Positions 32,584-42,624 of a stretch of DNA of 64,000 nucleotides are shown here, one piece after another. Under the pieces are notes generated by a model. It made no database searches. It was not told the DNA's origin and worked only from the letters and a program-made list of their open reading frames with translations. The stretch is from Cheiracanthium punctorium (lineage: Eukaryota; Arthropoda; Arachnida; Araneae; Cheiracanthiidae). Position 1 is the first letter of the stretch. Every line of letters begins with the position of its first letter. The translations under genes and the position numbers were made by a program. Where the stretch lies: assembly GCA_038373885.1 (NCBI GenBank), contig JAWZYV010013031.1, positions 62,001 through 126,000 of the forward strand. Reading direction: 5' to 3'.

Positions 32584-32963
32584 ACAGCGCCATCTATCGG
32601 GTGAAAATGACGATTTTTTATTTTTTCATATTTGACTTGCGCATGTTCTGAAACATGTAGATACCAAATTTCACTGGAATATTCTCGATCGTTTTCTCTC
32701 CAGCACCCCTTGAACACTTGCAGTTTAATTATGGCCACCCTGTATTTTCAGTAATGATAATAAATTCATAAAAAACAAAGTATTAGAGATATTACTAGAA
32801 AACTCTTTTATTCTTCGAAGTATGCTCCCTCAGCATTAACACACTCCTGCAGGGGGGTTTACCACGCTTCGCTCGCTCCCTGGAAGTCAGCAACGGAAAC
32901 ATGTTTGAGAGCATGAGTGCAAGCCACTTTGACAGTATCCAGGGTGCCTGTGGTGACATCGTT

Positions 32964-33860
32964 CCCAGACAGCACATAAGCTTAAATCAAGCTTGACATT
33001 TCTTTGCATTGGACGTATTAATACAAGCTTGACAGTTCAATTCATTTTAAGCTTACAGCAAGCCTGGAGAAGTCATTTGAACTGTCAAGCTTGAATACAA
33101 CTTGATTACTGCTTGATTTGGAAAGCCACATGCACATAACAAATAATTTATCATCAGTCATGAATGTACTTGACTATAGAATAAAAAAAAGATTCTGTTT
33201 TTCCAAATATTGGAATTCTTCAAAATAAAATACAATTATACTACGAAATTGATTTCAAAATCAGTCGTTTGTCTCGATTTTGGCCAATATTGCCCAACAT
33301 GAGTGTCGCGATATTGAAAGTTTTAAAACGTGTGCTGCTTTTAAGTTTATATTATGCTTATTTCCCTATTAGTAGAGTCTATAAATCACACATAACATTA
33401 TTTTAATTTTGATTCATCCCATGGAAAAATAAAAGATGCCGGGCAATTCTGATCAATCTCGGGAGAAAAACGGCGCGACAACCATAACAGTCACGTCAAA
33501 CTTTAGTAATATCAGCGCGAGTCAGATTGGCTGAGTGGTTAGCACGCTGTCTTCCCAAGCCTTAGGTCCCGAGATCGATCGCGGACGCTTGATGGAAACA
33601 GCGTCCGCGTAAAATAACTTGAAATTTCAGCGTAGAGGGGAAAATGCGTGGAAAAATAAAATATGTGGGGCGAGTTCGCCTACGGGCGCTCCGTGTATTT
33701 AGGAAGTTTTTTTAAGCTTGCTATGTCAAGCTTAATGCAAGCTGGGCAAGTGTAAACTTGAACACTTGATTCAAGCTTGCATTAAGCTTACACGCTTGAA
33801 ATTTTCAAGTTTATTGACTTGATAAATCAAGCTTACTGCAAATTTGCTGTGCTGTCTGGG
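32964..33860 (+). mobile_element. CCCAGACAGCAC element, copy 1 (897 bp)
   Basis: Starts CCCAGACAGCAC and ends GTGCTGTCTGGG, a perfect 12-bp TIR, with TT on each side as a possible 2-bp duplication. Both subterminal regions (about 130 bp each) are arrays of AAGCTT-centred motifs, several as TCAAGCTTGA or TAAGCTTA. The interior contains a tRNA-like A box/B box module and GTGGGGCGAGTTCGCC. It is homologous along its whole length, in opposite orientation, to 41425-42624. No reading frame that could be a transposase. It splits a mariner transposase. Confidence 0.88.
33528..33582 (+). promoter_or_regulatory. tRNA-like Pol III promoter module (copy 1)
   Basis: A box TGGCTGAGTGGTTA at 33528-33541, B-like GAGATCGATCGC at 33571-33582. 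The spacing (about 30 bp) fits a tRNA-derived SINE head. The B box is degenerate here but better preserved in copy 2. Confidence 0.5.
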
Positions 33861-34150
33861 TTTGAGGACGGTTTTCACTTTGAGGAAGTGAAAACAGTCT
33901 GCTGGGGCAAGATCGGGGTGTAGAGAAGTTGGGGAATCATTACAATGCCATTTTTTGCCAGGCTCTCGGTAACCACGAAGCAGGTGTGAGATGGCGCGTT
34001 GTCATGATGGATCTTCCAGTTGGCATCAATTTCGGTTGACCTGTAGCTTCAATCTTTTTAACACTTCCACGTCCAAGGCGAGTACAAAATTTGATTGTGT
34101 AACGCTGTTCAATTCTTCGCTGCATTTTGAGTTTGCACACACGTTTTTGA

Positions 34151-35250
34151 AGACGTCCAGGCCACGCGTGATCTTTAAAGAAGAAGATCTTTGAAAGAAG
34201 CAGATCTTTGAAAAGAAGATTGCATACTGCGGACTCAACCAGTCCGAGCTCGCTCTGTCGGACAATCGTGTCAGGACAAAAACATTCTCATTACTTAAAA
34301 TACACACCTTGTATTCTAATAGACAGTGTATTTTGAGATCCATTCATCGTATGGCTTTTAACAAGTTTCCACACTTCAGAAATTTCTGATATCAAAACTA
34401 AAATATATATTATTTAAATGGTGATTTCTTGTATATGTTACATACATAAATAGAAAAATATCGATGAGTACTCTGCCTTTTCAAAACCATGGAATTATAA
34501 TAATGCAAGATTACCCGTTGAACATGATAATGCTTGTGAAATCGAATGTGGAAATTACAAGTAAAAATAAAATACCAAGTCAGCTAATATAAAGTACAGC
34601 TAATCTGTTGATTTTTAGGCCTTTTTGAATAAATCTATATTTATTAATTTTTGCAGAAGACATTTCTCAATTATTGAAGAAAGACAAATTTAAATTAAAA
34701 ATGTAAACTCTAAGTCATCGACTCCCAAAGTCGGGCGATATCGCCTCCCAGTAATCGCTGGAGCTCTCCATAGGGGCGGTATCGGGTTGAGAGACAAATA
34801 GGCAATATAAGAAGAAGGTACCGTGACATGGCCATCTATTCGGGAAAATAATACAACACATTATTTTGAAAATACGTGTTTTCATTAATAAAAAACGTTA
34901 TCTTACTATCCCATAACTAAGCATTTTTAAATTAGCCTTAGGTATATGTATACCTAATTTAGTTTCGTTTAGAATAGTTTGAAGGTGACAAGTCTTTTCA
35001 TGTTGGTAGGCAAGCACGCAGTTTATGTAATCAACATGCATATAGCAAGTTCAGTTTTAGATCTTTTTGCAGATAGAGATAATGAGGAATAATAAAACTT
35101 AAAATGGAAATTCTTGGAACTAAAAACTAACAAAAAAAAAATCAAATTCAAACATGGATACCAAGACTACTGGTTTCAACAACATTACCAGCCCTCTATC
35201 CTGTATTGTGGGAAATAATACAGAAGTTTTTAATCACATTTCCTTCGTTC
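34151..35250. other. Noncoding; MITE-like patch at 34715-34800
   Basis: Mostly AT-rich. The 34715-34800 patch (GACTCCCAAAGTCGGGCGAT ... GGGGCGGTATCGGG) looks like a hAT-type MITE fragment, but ends could not be fixed. AGATCTTTGAAA(G/A)AAG is tandemly repeated at 34185-34215. Confidence 0.4.
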
Positions 35251-35252
35251 TA

Positions 35253-36080
35253 CAGTGTGTCCCACCCAAATAAAGCCATCTTTATTTTGTGCCATAACTG
35301 GATGCGGAACAGACGCATAAGAACGAAGCAAATATATTAAGAAAGTATGCACAGAAATATGTATGTAAAATGCAAAAACTCACTCGCTGTCCCACCTTGC
35401 CAGGAATAAAAAATAAATGTGCAAAAAAACAGAAAGAAAATACTCCAGTCGAAATAAAGCCAGTACTGTTAAAAGCCATTATATTCGTCATGCTTACATA
35501 TGGCTTGAATAGTATATGCAACATATCATTTACCAGTTCTTGGAGGACGGTAACATCAAAATTACCCCAGTGTTCGAAGATGGCCGCCTTCACTTCTGCC
35601 ACAGACTGAGACATTTTCATATTCATCCCTACTGAGGATACCCCAAGCATTTCCTTGGGGACTGAGAACAAGCTAAAACAGCGGGACATTTCATGATAGT
35701 GGCGGATTATTGCAAGTTTGTCGAGGGGGGCAGTAGGTTTGTCGGTGGGGGCGTCTAGTTAGAAGATTGACATATACATCCATTTTATGGAAGTAAAGTA
35801 GGATCTTTTACATTAATTTCTTTCTTATCGGGGGCAGCGGTCGCCCTCTCCACCCCTCCCCTCTTTAATCCGCCCTTGTCGTGATATACAACCCATCACC
35901 GAAAAATCATTCTCAGAAGGATTTTGCAACAAGAAAGGTACGTTGATCTGATGGAAAATCAGTCTTAGGCCTTCAATTCTCGTTGCAAATGGCAGTAAAT
36001 GGAGCATTTGTTGGTAATCAGTGGCTTTTATATGGCCTGAAGGAAAAGCCACCACCAGCTAAAGTCTCTTGATACCGTAT
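35253..36080 (-). pseudogene. Tc1-like transposase remnant
   Basis: Minus strand. From 36055 downward it reads ATRIEGLRLIFHQINVPF (late catalytic core, DNAP replaced by INVP), is interrupted by the MITE at 35699-35878, and resumes with a Tc1 C-terminal motif, SVAEVKAAIFEHWGNF then LQELVNDM. The 3' end at 35253 lies next to TA 35251-35252 and reads CAGTGTGTCCCACCC. Several frame changes. Only the C-terminal third can be recognised. Confidence 0.6.
35699..35878. mobile_element. hAT-type MITE, 180 bp
   Basis: Ends GTGGCGGATTA and TAATCCGCCCTTG (inverted), flanked by near-identical 8-bp repeats TCATGATA (35691-35698) and TCGTGATA (35879-35886). G-run and C-run arms. It sits within the Tc1 remnant. 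Confidence 0.8.
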
Positions 36081-36491
36081 AATCAGCCTCCATTGTCCTG
36101 TCTTTTAGAGAAGATTGTCTCGTGTCATGTCAGTAGAACGAAACGCCGTGTTGGCTATCCAAATTATTATTTTTATTATTTTTTTTTCATCTGAGACCAT
36201 AATCCAACCCCACTGGTCTTACCCGGTTTAATGATTTTTGTCCAAATCCACTCTTTGCTTGTGGATAGTGTTCGGGAGCTGTTGTTTCGTTTCTAAAAGA
36301 CAAGAAAAGCTCATTATACAAACTACTTTCTTAATAACCTTAGTACCATCATCGGCAATGAGGTTACCCACAATGAAGCTATTTTTAGAAATAAAGTATT
36401 CTTCTGGATAACGCGATTTGTAACTTGAATTTGCCTCAAAAGTCACCCGAGTCATTCTTGACGTTTGTAATTCCTCAAAGCAAAGTGCCTA
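36081..36491. other. Noncoding sequence, no gene seen
   Basis: Short stretch without recognised features apart from a T run at 36178-36187. The minus-strand frame 36228-36455 is not recognised. Confidence 0.45.
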
Positions 36492-37502
36492 TCCGTATAA
36501 ATAAAAATGAAATTCTGTTTGTCACTTTGTTAGTGGATTTGTTTAGTATATAAATCCACAAAACAGGACCATGTGTAAAATAATATAGAATAAATGATGT
36601 CCACCCGTTCCCGGAGTTTAAGAGATTTTTTAATCTTTACCACGCAGAAAGCTTGCCGTAATTGTAACCTCTGTAGTGAGAAAAGTGTGAAATAAGCATC
36701 GTGGTTGCCATTTCTGTTTGCCTTAAAAAAAAAGAATGTTTTACATTCTTAAAGTAAAAATAAAAGAATAATAATGATTTTTTTTGTTAGAGTTTATATT
36801 TGTAAGGTTATTTTTTTAAATTATAATATCGCGTGCATGGGAAATCAGTGCAGGAATGAAATGTTTTATACGCGAAGCAATAAGAATTGAATGTTTCCCC
36901 GGCTAATATGTAACATTTTTTAGTTTGTCGAAAAATAAAATAGCTGATATGCCGATTTCGAGAAGGTGCGTTCTAGCGGTTTGCACAATTTACTGAGAGC
37001 TTAAGGAAAAAGCATTTTTGAAAAGAAGTGTTTAGGCTTTATTAGAATACAGCGTTAAATATTAATTATCCGTGCAGAAATAATGCAGTTATGAAGGGAT
37101 TTCTGGCGATCTATCTTCAGAATTCTCGCCAAATTGAGTAAATTGATTTAAGTTGGGGGAACTCCTCCAAATTTTAGAAAATTGAAATGTTCGCATTTAG
37201 TATATCGGAGCTAATGATGAATAAAAAACGTTATACGTTGTTGATAAATTAAAAAATGCTGCAACTTTTCAAATAAATGCCTGCTTTACTTTTTGGCTAT
37301 CGAACCATATAAGTGACAGATATTTTCCATTTTGATTGCTGTTAAGTCAATGCTTCGAATGATTCCCTGAAAAAAATCTTGCAAAATGGTGTATGTTGGC
37401 ACTTTTGCGAGGCTTAGATTTGTAACTAGATATTATTTGAGACTGGTATATATAATAACACTGGTTTAATGTCCCCGCTTGCTAGCAGGGGTACCCCGCT
37501 AG
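36492..37502 (+). mobile_element. Helitron-like non-autonomous element
   Basis: The 5' end reads A|TCCGTATAAATAAAAATG and the 3' end has hairpins CCCCGCTTGCTAGCAGGGG and GGGGTACCCC just before CTAG|T (CTAG 37499-37502). A-T insertion, 5' TC, 3' hairpin and CTAG without target duplication are the Helitron rules. No replication-helicase frame was seen, so it would be mobilised in trans. The interior is noncoding. Confidence 0.65.
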
Positions 37503-37704
37503 TATTTCCATAAAAACTTAACAGCTTCTCTCTCCTTTTTGCTCATAGAGATTTGGAAAAACGCGGCCTGTACATCTTCCGTGATTCCAAATTTTTTTCA
37601 CGGAATTTCAATAAGCCTCTTATATGCTCTCTTTCAGATGGTTTTCTATGAGTTTTTCATAACGATAGTGACTTGGGAGTTCCTTTTAAGTCTACGTCAA
37701 AGTG

Positions 37705-37975
37705 CCTTACCATGGCACAGTGGTTATGTCACTAGAAATGGTAGACGGGCGAAGTGTGAAGTTCCTGGGTTCGGGTCACGTCCCTCGGCCAAACCTTTCG
37801 GAGTTTTACGTGTTTTTCTCCGAAATTTAGCGTAAATACCGGTTAGGACTCCATTAGAAAGAATCCCACGGAGGGCACCCCCCCCCTTGTGTTTTCCTTC
37901 TGACGAGGATTTATAAGCGGTTTCGAGCCAAGCTCACAAATCCGATTTACATGTTCACAGCAAGAACAACAACAA
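37705..37975 (+). repeat. tRNA-derived SINE, copy 2
   Basis: A box TGGCACAGTGGTTA at 37713-37726 and B box GGTTCGGGTCA at 37768-37778. Body GGAGTTTTACGTG, GGTTAGGACTCCATTAGAAAG and CCCACGGAGGGCACCC, with a tail of AAC repeats at 37960-37973. It shares the segment AATGGTAGACGGGCGAAGTG with the copy at 57636. This is the best-preserved Pol III promoter of the family in this window. Confidence 0.82.
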
Positions 37976-38162
37976 TATACGTCAAAGCGACTGAAAGCAA
38001 TGTTTTACAACTTCGTAATTATTACTTACTTCGTCTGTGTTTTCTTTTCTGGAGAGACTCAATGTACGAGGTTGTTTCAAAAAGTAAGGTAAGAAGCACA
38101 TTTAGAGAAAACCTTTATTCGGGGATATATATATATATATATAATGTAGGAAAGCACATGTA

Positions 38163-40053
38163 CAGCTGCGGAAAAAAAAAAGTCCCACTTGTACTTTTTT
38201 TGGCCGTCGATCGTCGCAGAGCAAAGTTACAGATACCAATCGTTTCCGATTGACGTGCACTTTAATTTGCTATGCATAAAAATTACATAAGGGGCCATCT
38301 ACATATTAAAATTCACACCAACTTTTTTTTTCCCAATAGGAACCCCTAGATTTCACTTCATATTTCAAGCATTTAGCTCATTTTAACCCCGGATACCCAT
38401 TTTCAATAAATTTGAACCGAAAATGGGTGAGTTATGAGCACCCAAAATCCCCCTCCCCATATGTTAAAATATTTTTTAATACTTTAAATCATATCTCATA
38501 TAATATTGATAGTAAGAAGCTGATTTTTATTCGTACTATTAGAACTAAACGACCCAAACATAATTCACTGTTATTATGATTTTTTAATAGAATATTAATA
38601 TGAATTATGAATTATTAAATTAAAATTCAAAAAAATTATGAATAGCGACCTAGCCAAATTTCGATGGAAATAGATGCAGAAAGTAATATTACATGGCTGT
38701 GCAAAATTTCAAATTTTTACGTTCAGTAGTTTAATTTATATTAAATAAAATGTGTTATTTTCATGAGTTAAGGGACCATATATAAATTTATTAAGAGAAA
38801 TTTTTTTGAAAATTGCATAAAATAAACGTAAATTAGATTTCTTTTGTGCAAAAACACAGTAAAAGATACCAGTATTAAAAATATCAAATTTTGAAGCAAA
38901 TGAATTAAGTGGTTTTTACAGTTTGATAGGGATTCTATAAAGCGTGTATTGTTGCGTCCGCTACCATATTCCCCCAAATAAAATATTTTCAGCTATAGAA
39001 TTAGATGCAGTAGATGTATGTCTTCTAATACAACGTCCTATTTCTAAAAAACTAACATCGTCAACTTTCCAGGCATGAATGTGACCTTTTTTAATATCGG
39101 AAACATTAGGTCTTTGGAATTCCCCATACTTTATCAAACATTCAAAACCACGTTTTTCTGTAAAAAAATTTTGATCTAACTAAATTAAAATACCGCCAAA
39201 AGTCGTAAGAATATTGCACATTGCAGACGATAGTATTAAATGAAGAAAGTGAAATAACAAACACAGTGATAATATTGGGTCGGTAAAAAAGTAATTGCGT
39301 TTTTTACATGAAATTCAAACAAATAAATTTTCTATCAGGAAATCATTCTTCAAGTTCGACCATAGCTGAGTAATATTCAAGCTTGTAGTCAGAAGAGCAG
39401 AGAGCAGCCTCTAACTCCTGCCAACATCTCACCTGTCTAAGAGAACCATCAACGGAAATACTCAATAACAATTTCAAAATTAGATTTTCAGAATCGTGAG
39501 TAGTCGTTTTGCATTTTTCCTTTAAGTCTTGAATGCGAGCCAAGGAAGTTATGAATTCACGTGTCATTTGGACCTCTGACTAAACATTTTACTTTCTACC
39601 CTTGATATTCTCAGTACAAAAAACTTTAAGAGAGATGGTAACAATATTTTCCTTGAAAATAACAGTTATTTCTTTTAAAACTCTCGAGCGAAATAAAGGA
39701 AAGGCGAAAAGTACGGAACCTACAAATAGCGCTTTTCAATATGTAGAAAGTCCCTTAAAAATGCGCAAAAAATAACTCGAAATATCTCCGGAAATTATCG
39801 TAGAAAATTGGTGAAAATTTATAATTAGGGTAATTTGATGGTTTTCTTTCGTTTAATAAAGTCAAAATACAGTGTTGCCATTCAGAAAAACGAAGTTGAT
39901 GCATAATTAAATATGAAGACGGCCCCTTATGCAAATTAAATTAATAGTAAATTAAAGTATGCGTTATTTGAAAACGAATGGTGTATATAACTTTGCTGTA
40001 CGACGAACGATGCCGAAATAAAGAGCAAGTGGGCCTTTTTTTTTCCGCAGCTG
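38163..40053. mobile_element. TA-flanked element with ~150-bp TIRs, 1.9 kb
   Basis: CAGCTGCGGAAAAAAAAA at 38163 and its complement ending at 40053, flanked by TA (38161-38162 and 40054-40055). Similarity extends about 150 bp inwards on each side (TCCCACTTG or GCCCACTTG, GCAAAGTTA, ATAAGGGGCC). The 1.6-kb interior has no transposase. A mariner-like end GGGTCGGTAAAAAAGTAATT lies at about 39278, suggesting a further nested fragment, and the minus frame 39343-39567 next to it is unrecognised. Non-autonomous Tc1/mariner-type element. Confidence 0.8.
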
Positions 40054-40064
40054 TACATATCACT

Positions 40065-40368
40065 TTTCTATATAGTCACTATGACTATCTAGGCATTTGT
40101 TCCATCGGCACACCAAACCATCGAAACCGGCATCGAAGAAATCAGCGTCAAGGTTGTGCAATCACGTCAAGACGATTTGCTGAACTTCAGCATCGGTTCT
40201 GAACTGCTTACCTCCCAAGCGTTTCTTTAAAGGTCCGAAGAGATGGTAATCGCTTGGTGCGAGATGGGAACTGTAAGGAGTGTGGTCCAATACCTCCCAC
40301 TGGAAACGCTGTAACAAATTGCGCGTAGCTGTGGCTGTATGCGGTCGGGCATTGTCGTGCAACAACAA
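40065..40368 (-). pseudogene. mariner transposase, C-terminal part
   Basis: Minus strand from 40368: LLHDNARPHTATATRNLLQ with the catalytic HDN Asp, then HTPYSSHLAPSDYHLFGPLK with the final catalytic Asp (SDYHLF), then after a small shift FFDAGFDGLVCRWNKCLDSH and YIEK before a stop near 40065. Clear mariner C-terminal half, truncated at its N-terminal side by the inverted repeat. Confidence 0.82.
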
Positions 40369-41424
40369 AAAAGCAAATCGGGCAAAAGCAAATGGGGCAG
40401 GTCAATAGAAAAAAACTTCCCATCACACCATCTCAGAATCTCATGATTTTTTCTTCTTGTGTTGCCTTACCCAAGGAAAGAGCAAATCTGATATATTTTT
40501 GATTTACCTCTTTTAGTTTTGCAGTTATGGGGGGCCAAAGTACCCCAGACAAGTGACATAGAATTAGTTTAGGGCCATTCTTGCCACTTTATTGTTTCGA
40601 CTGCGACTGGCTCAGAGGTGCTTCAGAGAATTTTTTCATTTTATCCTACAATATACCTTGTATATTAACATCTCAAATATAAAATTCATTCGAAAATTGT
40701 CAGAGCCCCAAATAAAGGCCCCCCAAAATACTTCCAATTTCATAAAAAATACAGCATTAAGAATGCTTTAAATCTTCGCTCTGACGTGATACAGAAAAAG
40801 TTTTTGCAGAGTGCAGTTATATATCTTCACATAAAGTGAATCCAATGTTAAAAATTTTGAAGATCCCCAGGGCCCCCCGGTACGGGCCCTAAACATGGTC
40901 CTTAACGCTAATTTACGCAATTTCGAAGCATTGCTACAGCTGAAGCTGACCTCCCACAGGATAACTATTGACATGGAGATGTAGTATCAAAATAGTAAAG
41001 TGATATTATGAAAAAACATTTTTTGAAGGTACAACTGTTTCCAAGAAAAATCCCAAAAAGTCCCTTCTTTAGAACATTCCACTGGCACGCATGGATTCAT
41101 TTTGGCGTTACTTTTAGATGTTTAATCAACTGTAGCAGTATTGAAAATTAACCTATTCTGCATATATCACAAACATATCCTCGATATATCACGAATAGTT
41201 CTTTTACAGGTGCACTCATAAGAATTACATTACGCTGAATGGGGATCTCTGCAACTACTGAACCGATTCGAAATTTTTTTTTAGTGACAGAAAGCTGCAC
41301 TATTCCTTGGTATTATAAGCTACCTTTCAGCATGCAGCCTAACTAGTTCTCTTACAGGCACACTCAAAGACTTCTAGCACATGACGCTATATGGACATCT
41401 CTGTAACTACTGAACCGATTCTAA

Positions 41425-42624
41425 CCCAGACAGCACAGCAAACTTGCAGCAAGCTTGATTTATCAAGTCAATAAACTTGAATTAAGCTTGAAAATTTCAA
41501 GCGTGTAAGCTTAATGCAAGCTTGAATCAAGTGTTCTAGTTTACACTTGCCCAGCTTGCATTAAGCTTGACATTTCAAGCTTGAATCAAGTTTGACATAG
41601 CAAGCTTAATTTCAAGCTTAAAACATTTTCTAAATACACGGGGCGCCGGTCGGCGAACTCGCCCCACATATTTTATTTTGCCACGCATTTTCCCCTCTAC
41701 GCCGAAATTTCAATTTAATTTAATCTGTTTCCATCAAGTGTACGCGGCTAGAATAGAACCCGGGACCTTTGGGAGGCGATCGTCCTAACCGTTGCGCCAA
41801 TCTTAGTCGTGCTGATATGACTAAAGTTTGAAGTGACTGTTAAGGTTATTTCTGTCCAGAGTGACATTTGGCCGATGCTTTATTTGTTTCTTTTATTTTT
41901 CCATGGGATTCATCAAAATTAAAATAATGTTATGTGTGATTTAGAGACTCTACTAATAGGGAAATAAACATAATATAAACTTAACAGCAGCACACCTTTT
42001 TAAAATTTTCAGTATCGCGACATACTGGCGAAAATCGAGACAAACGACTGATTTTGAAATCAATTTTAGTATAATTGTATTTTATTTTGAAGAATTTCCA
42101 TATTTGGAAATATAGAATCTTTTTTTTTTAAATTCTATGGTCAAGTACATTTATGACTGATGATAAATTATTTTGTAGCTGCCGGAAATCGCCTCATTCT
42201 ACCACCCATAAAGTGAAGTATATTAACTAAATTGTGTTAATTATATTAAAATTTATTTTTAAGGCTAATTAATTAGTTTATGGAATTACTAATGTTAATT
42301 AGATGTAAATAAAACTAAAACTCCCCTCGTGTTACATTCAGAGGGGCTTATCCCATTCATTCCTTCCCCTTGCGTGTTCTAATGTCCAGGTTTTGTGCGA
42401 TAATAAAATAAAACACAACTTTTACGAACTTTACTTTATTTAATATGACCAAATTGAGAAAACGCTAGACTTTTCAATGTCCATTCGCCTTCTCGCCTAC
42501 AGCGACAGATGGTGCCATTAGCGCAAAGCAATAATCAAGCTAATAGATTGAACTGCCAAGCTTGTATTAATACGTCAAATTCAAAGAAATGTCAAGCTTG
42601 ATTTAAGCTTATGTGCTCTCTGGG
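41425..42624 (-). mobile_element. CCCAGACAGCAC element, copy 2 (1200 bp)
   Basis: Starts CCCAGACAGCAC and ends GTGCTCTCTGGG (one mismatch in the 12-bp TIR). It is the reverse-orientation relative of 32964-33860, with the same AAGCTT arrays at both ends and the same tRNA-like module. It is longer because of about 300 bp around 42185-42530. It lies in the left arm of the large palindrome; the right arm keeps the unoccupied site (TTCTAAAGATC in complement at about 43428-43441), and comparison implies an AA duplication. Confidence 0.9.
41750..41801 (-). promoter_or_regulatory. tRNA-like Pol III promoter module (copy 2)
   Basis: Minus strand: A box TGGCGCAACGGTTA (complement 41787-41801 region) and B box GGGTTCTATTC (complement 41750-41761). 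Same relative place as the module in copy 1, so it belonged to their common ancestor. Confidence 0.6.

Larger units (their letters stand above)
28690..32742 (+). mobile_element. Long-TIR Tc1/mariner element filled with insertions
   Basis: The left end CAGGGTGTGTACAGTGTGGC and the right end (minus strand) CAGGGTGGCCATAATTAAAC sit next to TA (28688-28689 and 32743-32744). About 155 bp is inverted-repeated, through GTGTTCAAGGGGTGCTGGAG, TTTCAGAACATGCGCAAG and CCCGATAGATGGCGCT. The left side continues into a transposase N-terminus. Inside lie a SINE, a TIR element and a hAT-like MITE, which account for much of the 4 kb. Two separate fragments in opposite orientation are an alternative, but the similar extent of both ends favours one element. 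Confidence 0.6.
32795..34150 (-). pseudogene. mariner transposase, split and internally deleted
   Basis: Minus strand. Near 34122 an N-terminal start reads MQRRIEQRYTIKFCTRLG (mariner helix-turn-helix region). It then passes at once to NWKIHHDNAPSHTCFVV (catalytic HHDN), so about half the protein is deleted between. At 33860 it is broken by the CCCAGACAGCAC element; beyond that, 32800-32963 encodes the mariner C-terminus, ALKHVSVADFQ and CVNAEGAYFEE, followed by a stop. The two halves become collinear when the insertion (32964-33860) is ignored. Confidence 0.75.
38069..40385 (-). mobile_element. mariner 3' part, carrying a nested element
   Basis: A mariner-type terminal motif ACGAGGTTGTTTCAAAAAG begins at about 38069. 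It is followed by the 3' untranslated part, the nested 1.9-kb element (38163-40053), and then on the minus strand the transposase C-terminus. The 5' portion is missing where the large inverted repeat begins near 40390. Confidence 0.65.

Noticed and set aside
35282..35689. 135-codon minus-strand frame as an intact gene
   Set aside because: Only its middle resembles a Tc1 C-terminus; both ends run out of the similarity, so it is part of a pseudogene.
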